Shown here one piece after another: positions 58,804 to 64,000 of a stretch of DNA of 64,000 nt. The notes under the pieces were generated by a model. The model ran no database searches. It saw only the letters and a list, made by a program, of their open reading frames with translations, and was not told the DNA's origin. Made by a program: the position numbers and the translations under genes. Source of the stretch: Diprion similis (taxonomy: Eukaryota > Arthropoda > Insecta > Hymenoptera > Diprionidae); assembly GCF_021155765.1 (NCBI RefSeq), contig NC_060110.1, positions 4,278,001 to 4,342,000 of the forward strand, written 5' to 3'. How positions within the stretch are numbered: the first letter of the stretch is position 1; every line of letters starts with the position of its first letter.

Positions 58804-59313
58804 GAGACAGGCTGCACGGTCTGTGCACCGAGCTGAAGCCGTGATTAGAAACAGAGACCAACAACTGGAGTCGGACCTCTCACTCTAATCCGGGTGAAGT
58901 TATCGAAGGTTAGTAGAACTTTTGAGTTTTCCCCCACGTTTGTTGGTAACACAATTTTTTTGCAGCGCAGTCTTAAGATAGAAAAGCAAAAAAATTTCAA
59001 TTGTTTGTCATTATTATAATCAATGCTACCACTATTACCTGCTAGTCAACTTTTTTTAGAACTTTTATTTTTGTTGCTGTGGTAACAGATGTCATAAGTT
59101 CTCAAATAAGAAAGTGGAAGGGGAAACTTGTGTCGTCTCGCTGGACTTATACAAATATGTCCAAGTACCTCGAATCCCCATTCCCGTTTGCTTTCCCCGC
59201 CTGGCGGCTGCTCCCCACTCTTTCGATCGTGCAACCGAGAGGTCCGGCTCCAGCTGTGCTCTCACTTTCTAATTACGGCTTCAACTCGGCGCACAGACCG
59301 CGCAGTCTGTCTC
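58804..59313. mobile_element. 510-bp TA-flanked inverted-repeat element
   Basis: The left arm GAGACAGGCTGCACGGTCTG...gaagccgtgattagaaa...gtcggacctctc pairs with the right arm gagaggtccggctcc...tttctaattacggcttc...CAGACCGCGCAGTCTGTCTC. The arms are about 80 bp and TA lies at both outer edges (58802-58803, 59314-59315). No ORF of transposase type is present. Confidence 0.7.
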
Positions 59314-59489
59314 TATAAGTCGATGATCTAAGTGCACCATGAGCCAAGGCGAAGGCTGTAATGACACGAGTTAGATGACACACACAATTTTTCCCAACAC
59401 TTTGAAAGGCAAGGTTGACTTGAGAAACACAGGAAGTGCCACTGAGAGCGCGGAAAATTGCGGTGAGTTGCATTGAATTGACTTATTCG

Positions 59490-59690
59490 GAAAAAACCCT
59501 AGTGTGGAAAATGTAGCATTTCCATTGTGCGCATGCGCCGAAATTGTTTTATACTACTGTTTGGAAATGGAGCCCTTTACGCACGTTCCGCAGGCTTTGA
59601 AAATCGAACTTTTCGAACAGGTGTTGGAGAAAATTGATTTCTGCGCTACGACCGTCAACAACTCAACCACTTTGCAGTTTTTATGAGCAC
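59490..59690 (+). repeat. GCGCATGCGC-bearing module, copy C
   Basis: The order is ccctagtgtggaaaatgtag, then gtgcgcatgcgc, then ATGGAGCCCTTTACGCACG. Here the frame after the ATG stays open (MEPFTHVPQALKIELFEQVL...) to a TGA at about 59686, unlike copies A and B, which are broken. This is the best-preserved copy. Confidence 0.55.
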
Positions 59691-59699
59691 TAATGCTTA

Positions 59700-60820
59700 G
59701 AAGTCTACTTTTAAGCATCAAAGTTGATCAATATTATTGTGCAACCGCGTGGCTTGGTACGGCTGGTTTGCCAAGAAAGATTCACGGTATAGGAATCACT
59801 GTCAAATTATGATACAGAATAAAATTCTCGCGAAAGGCTCCGCGACTGTAATCCTTTCCATTTCGCACTACGAAAATGTGTAACCTTGAAAAAATGCCAA
59901 CTGACTGGTCAAGACTGGTACAAGAATGTTTTTGTGATCACTGCTGAGTTCCTTTACATTTGAGAAAGTTTCATTAACCTAAAAATAGAATGACTTAAAC
60001 GTTGAAACCCTGACTTCGCTGGCTAGCGAATTTTAATGTTAATATAGAAATAGGTAAAAAATTGATTCAATAGCTAGAATTTACCAAGATTAACTAACAA
60101 GTATTTCATGTTGGGAAACCCGTTTGGCTATGCTAACAAAACCTTTGCTATTGTAGAGAAAATTTTTGCTTCAACAACTTGCATTATCATTGTCTCGACT
60201 ATATTAACGCTAACAAGGAGAGTATCAGACCTCTGGATCACAGATTCCGCTGAAACTTTGGCGGGGGTGTGTGTCTCTTGGCCGAAAACATGGAGTTTCT
60301 GATGTGTAGTTCCATCCATTCAGCTTTTCGTTGCCCGACTTACAATCCATCAGGTTGTCAAAAGTTTCCACTCTATACTTTACTATGGCTCTAAAATAAT
60401 AATATATCCGTTTACCCTTGAAACTGAGAACCTGTAATCGAAAATTCATGATATGATGATGAAAATAAATATTATTAGCCAAAATATACGATATATTTCG
60501 ATTATTAGAGCAACGCGCTCATTAAAGTGTGATGTATTCGGGGGTCGATTCTAGAGAGTTTGTTTTTGTCAGTGAAAGTTTTTTACAAGCCGTGATCATG
60601 GATTGCAGCCAATCAAAATCATTCAAATTGAATCGCACGCGCAGGTTAGATTCTTTCAAAAAAATCTCTCGATATATTTCAAAATCACGTGAATTATCTC
60701 TTCAAACGCAGAGTTTACTTAAATTATTACAATCTGCTTTCAAAGTATTCATTTTTCGAATATTAAATTAGCATCGCTAATTCAAATGGATATAGATAAA
60801 CTTTTGTCTCATCGTCAGTG
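59700..60820. other. Intergenic, no firm gene
   Basis: AT-rich DNA. The plus frames at 60108-60302 and 60529-60771 show no recognised domain or convincing splice sites. Confidence 0.35.
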
Positions 60821-60823
60821 AGA

Positions 60824-60917
60824 ATGGTGAACAATAATAATCTATTACTCGTAAGTGATAATAGAGATGCAGAATGGTGTAGAGGATGTGGCTCCGTTCT
60901 AATCAATTATCCTGAAG
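60824..60917 (+). CDS. Candidate first exon (Cys pair)
   Basis: ATG at 60824 opens MVNNNNLLLVSDNRDAEWC and continues RGCGSVLINYPE to a GAAG|gtatta donor in phase 1. That phase matches the exon at 63748, so the two could be consecutive. Read through, the frame stops within 11 codons. An initiator-like cgTCAGTgag lies just upstream. Confidence 0.3.
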
Positions 60918-60919
60918 GT

Positions 60920-63740
60920 ATTAAACAACGCTTGATGACGCACTTGGCCTAAGTCGGGATGCTCGAGCAATTACGTAACAACTTATAATATCATTTCCGT
61001 TGGTGAGGGTAGAAACCACGAAGATGTAGGATGTAGTGGAATACCAAACGTATACCTTATTACGGCCATAGCTATAGCACGTGTATTTCTATACAAATGA
61101 TTCAATTATGGTTACGAAACACGCTGATGCCCAAGATAGCACGCGATTTCCTGAAATTCGTCGTTCAAATATACCTTAAAAATGCTTCAAATAAGATTTT
61201 TTAATATTTTCAAATCAGTCGGTCGATCTGATTATTGAAACTCAAATTTTTGGATCCTTTCGGAATAGTCAGGGTATTCAGAATCGGTCTTGGGCACCAC
61301 CTAATTACAATTTGTAATGATTTAGAATTTCTTATCGGGATAGGTTAAATGACTAATTAGATTCGCATTTTGTAATTAGAAAACAATTAAATGCAAATTA
61401 CGTTTACAGGTATTTTGTATTAAGAGATAAATAAGATACAAATTACGTTTCTGATTATTAATTAATTTCAGATCAATGACAATTTTCAAATGCACTCGTT
61501 ACCTTTATACCATCTAATTAGAATGTTTTAATGCAATCAATCATTGCATAAATAGAAAGTCAACGTGCACGTATTATATACCGGCGAAGCATCCCTGCAC
61601 CGTGGCTCCGAATTATTCTTACTTACAAGAAGGCAAGTAAACTTATCCAATAACTTCATACTACCTGCTCTAAATAACTTGTGCGGCTCACCTGCACCTG
61701 AGTACCTGATCGTTAAAAAAGTTGCATTATACACATGAGGCTCTGCAATTTCTGTAGCAATATGTTCATGCCAGACTGCTAAATCGGTATAATCTTTTAC
61801 GAAGGGAATGCGGCATCAGACTGCGATTATGAAAACACAAATTCGACGTTATAACTCATTACGAAACACGGGCGTTACGTATTTTAGCTATAATTTTATA
61901 CCTGAGTTGAAACAGAAACGTATAAGCTGATTATTATATTGTGATGAGTATAATTATGATAATAGTAATGGCGGTAATAATTTGATTTGTTTATCGATTA
62001 CCTAGTTGTAACTATAATACTTTTTGTTATAAAATTGTGTTCGTTTCCTAAGAAAATTAATACCTCTTACTACTAAAATCGCAGCTATTATTTGATATAG
62101 AAAAATTCCAAGCTTGAGAAAAGCGTAAAAATATCGATATACATTTCAAAAAAGTATTCACATTAGGGCGGGAAAAATATTGTCAGTCTCGAGACGTCGA
62201 AAATTGAAGCGCAGATTTTTTGTTACTTGAGATGCGAATGTTATTTGTTAGCCTTCATCAACGAATCGTCTGCTATAAATTAGACCTTCTTGTAGTGAAG
62301 CGTCAGTTTCTTTTATAGCCAACTTTTATAGCGTGCACAGTAAACCAGAGTGCGCTGTATTTGAAATCGGACCTGCAAAAGCGTCTGTAATTCTCTGCCT
62401 AAGCGCGGTTCTCATTTTATCAATTCTTCAAATTTTTATACTTTCGTAGACTCAGATAAACTTAAAGTACAATTTATGAAAATATGTAATAAGAATTTGT
62501 CATCAAGCAAAATGTATAGGTTTATCAGTAGAAAGAAGGAAAAAAGTATTTTAAGAAAAATTACAAATTTATTTTTCGAAAAAAAAGGATTTTTGAAAAA
62601 AAAAATTATTTATAAATAAACTCGAAAAAATGTAAACTTTCATTTAGAAAATGTAATTGAGAGGAAATGTTATAGGCTTGTTGGTAAAATATTGAAAATT
62701 GATCCATTTCCGGTAGAACCGGAAGACCAAATTAAACGGAACATGAAAATTTTTAATGCTCGTTATGCAGATGTAAATTTCTGTAAGTTTCAGATTTTTT
62801 CATCCAACCTTTTCCAAAATCATCACGGAAGTTTATCGCACAGACCGGCAAACAGATCGACATTCGTCTAAGAACCTATTTTTCAGATTCTACAGGTTGG
62901 AAAATGTAAAGATTCGTTGAAATTGGAAAAAGTGATTTTCGACCGAAACTAATACATTTCTCATATCACCAAAGGTGACGAAAAGTGAAAAGAACCTTTT
63001 ACAAGTTTCACACAAATCCAGTCTTTCAATTCGCATTCATTAAAATAAAGTCAATTATTTACTGTATTATTATCATAGTCAAGCAATGACGATAATACGA
63101 TAACCGGTTTTCGTCCACGATGTGTTAGGATGTATGACGTACCAACGTTCGAGGATCACTGCCAAAATCGTATGGTCGATGACGAATACCTGAGTAAGAT
63201 CTGACTTCAATGGTCCTCGACTTAGTTCGTTGGTATTAATTTCATCGCAGTAACACAATGTAATAGTCAATCTTCGTCGAGGAATTTTGCTTGGTCGAGG
63301 ATCACCAAGAACGTTGCATCAACGTCAATGAATATCCAGGTACAAATCAAGATGTAGGAAATGCAACCAGGTAACATTATTTACCTCTCAATGAAATATC
63401 ATTATGTAATAGCCAGCCGTATCGGAAGGAAGATTGTGATTTTACCGATAGAATTCTATCAATTCAAACAAACGTTCATATTAATGTGACAAATATGTTT
63501 AAACATTCTAATCTTAACAAGTAGTATGCTAGTCCGTATAGTCAATTTGTTTGTACTGATGTAGTTATAATTTTTTTATTCAATTTACTGGATTAAATAA
63601 ATCTAACTTGCCAATGTTGTGCTAATTGATTTCGTGACTTGAATGCTTCTCACGGAACATGAGTTAATTTCAATACATGCTTCTATAGCTATAGCTAAAT
63701 TTATATTCCATGTGATACTTACGATAATTCATTTGTTTTT
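60920..63740. other. Intron or intergenic, no gene seen
   Basis: It contains hAT-like 'aattacaatttgtaat' blocks at 61295-61470 and the second copy of the 1.9-2.2 kb repeat (62640-62990). Otherwise it is AT-rich. Confidence 0.35.
62640..62990 (+). repeat. Dispersed repeat, copy 2 (partner at 1.9-2.2 kb)
   Basis: Landmarks are 'ataggcttgttggtaaaata', 'agaaccggaag', 'cagattctacaggtt', 'aaaagtgattttcgac' and 'ggtgacgaaaagtgaaaag', in the same order as copy 1 but with an extra internal segment that copy 1 lacks. Confidence 0.6.
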
Positions 63741-63747
63741 CTTACAG

Positions 63748-63848
63748 AATATGATATTCGAGGTAGTCTGCTAAGCGGCTCGACATCAAACCAACATATC
63801 AGAGGAACAATCAAAATGCTACTGGAAAATACGCGCTGTCTCAAGGAT
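63748..63848 (+). CDS. Internal exon of a gene leaving the right edge
   Basis: A strong 'tttgtttttcttacag' acceptor and a gtatgtatc donor frame 101 nt, open in phase 1 to 0. It encodes YDIRGSLLSGSTSNQHIRGT then IKMLLENTRCLKD. The family is not recognised. It probably belongs to a plus-strand gene continuing beyond 64000, perhaps starting at 60824. Confidence 0.5.
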
Positions 63849-64000
63849 GTATGTATCTTTTTTTTCAAAATTAGGTTGGCAACAATACGCAAGTTTTTTA
63901 TTCAGTTCAAATATCCATTGAGATTTTTATGTTATTTCACGTCAATTGTGAGGAAGAATATGCAATTTATTTAATTATTTGGAGAGAATCCTTAAAAGTT

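Overview
This is a eukaryotic, intron-rich, AT-rich window. It most resembles an insect genome, plausibly hymenopteran/sawfly-like, although the species cannot be read from sequence alone. The evidence is short GT-AG introns, arthropod-style TATA and TCAGT initiator motifs, and two conserved animal genes (PPIL1 and SCYL2) with intact splice phases. No tRNA, rRNA, CRISPR array or bacterial-style operon is visible. Exons were reconstructed by hand from splice signals, reading phase and remembered family sequence; no alignment or transcript data were available.

Layout. At 1.0-8.1 kb, minus strand, is a small secreted cysteine-rich gene: a signal-peptide exon at 7951-8029 can splice either to a self-terminating exon (4250-4530) or to three further phase-matched exons (2740-2859, 2249-2398, 1045-1217). 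From 8.1 to 16.0 kb the DNA is mostly non-coding, with a TATA/initiator promoter-like site near 9.35 kb, a 780-bp palindromic element (10.3-11.1 kb) and a TA-flanked MITE (13.1-13.5 kb). At 16.1-17.4 kb, minus strand, is a complete five-exon PPIL1-type cyclophilin (172 aa). From 17.4 to 27.6 kb is transposon and repeat debris: an 18-bp minisatellite at 23.4-23.7 kb and a hAT-like non-autonomous element at 24.3-25.5 kb. From 27.66 to 50.66 kb, minus strand, is a 17-exon SCYL2-like pseudokinase gene (825 aa predicted). Its last intron holds a second copy of the 780-bp palindrome. Its 12.8-kb first intron holds a 1.3-kb TIR transposon relic, a TTAA-flanked element and two orphan exon-like stretches. 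From 50.7 to 64 kb is largely intergenic DNA with repeats, a TA-flanked inverted-repeat element (58.8-59.3 kb) and three plus-strand exon candidates, the last of which implies a gene running off the right edge.

How the genes relate. The recognised genes are unrelated housekeeping/secretory units: PPIL1 is a spliceosome-associated prolyl isomerase, SCYL2 is a trafficking pseudokinase, and the cysteine-rich product is secreted. I see no gene cluster or defence-like system. The most distinctive content is the population of fold-back and inverted-repeat elements, sorted here by target-site flank (TTAA, TA or 8 bp), and a three-copy module carrying GCGCATGCGC-type palindromes.
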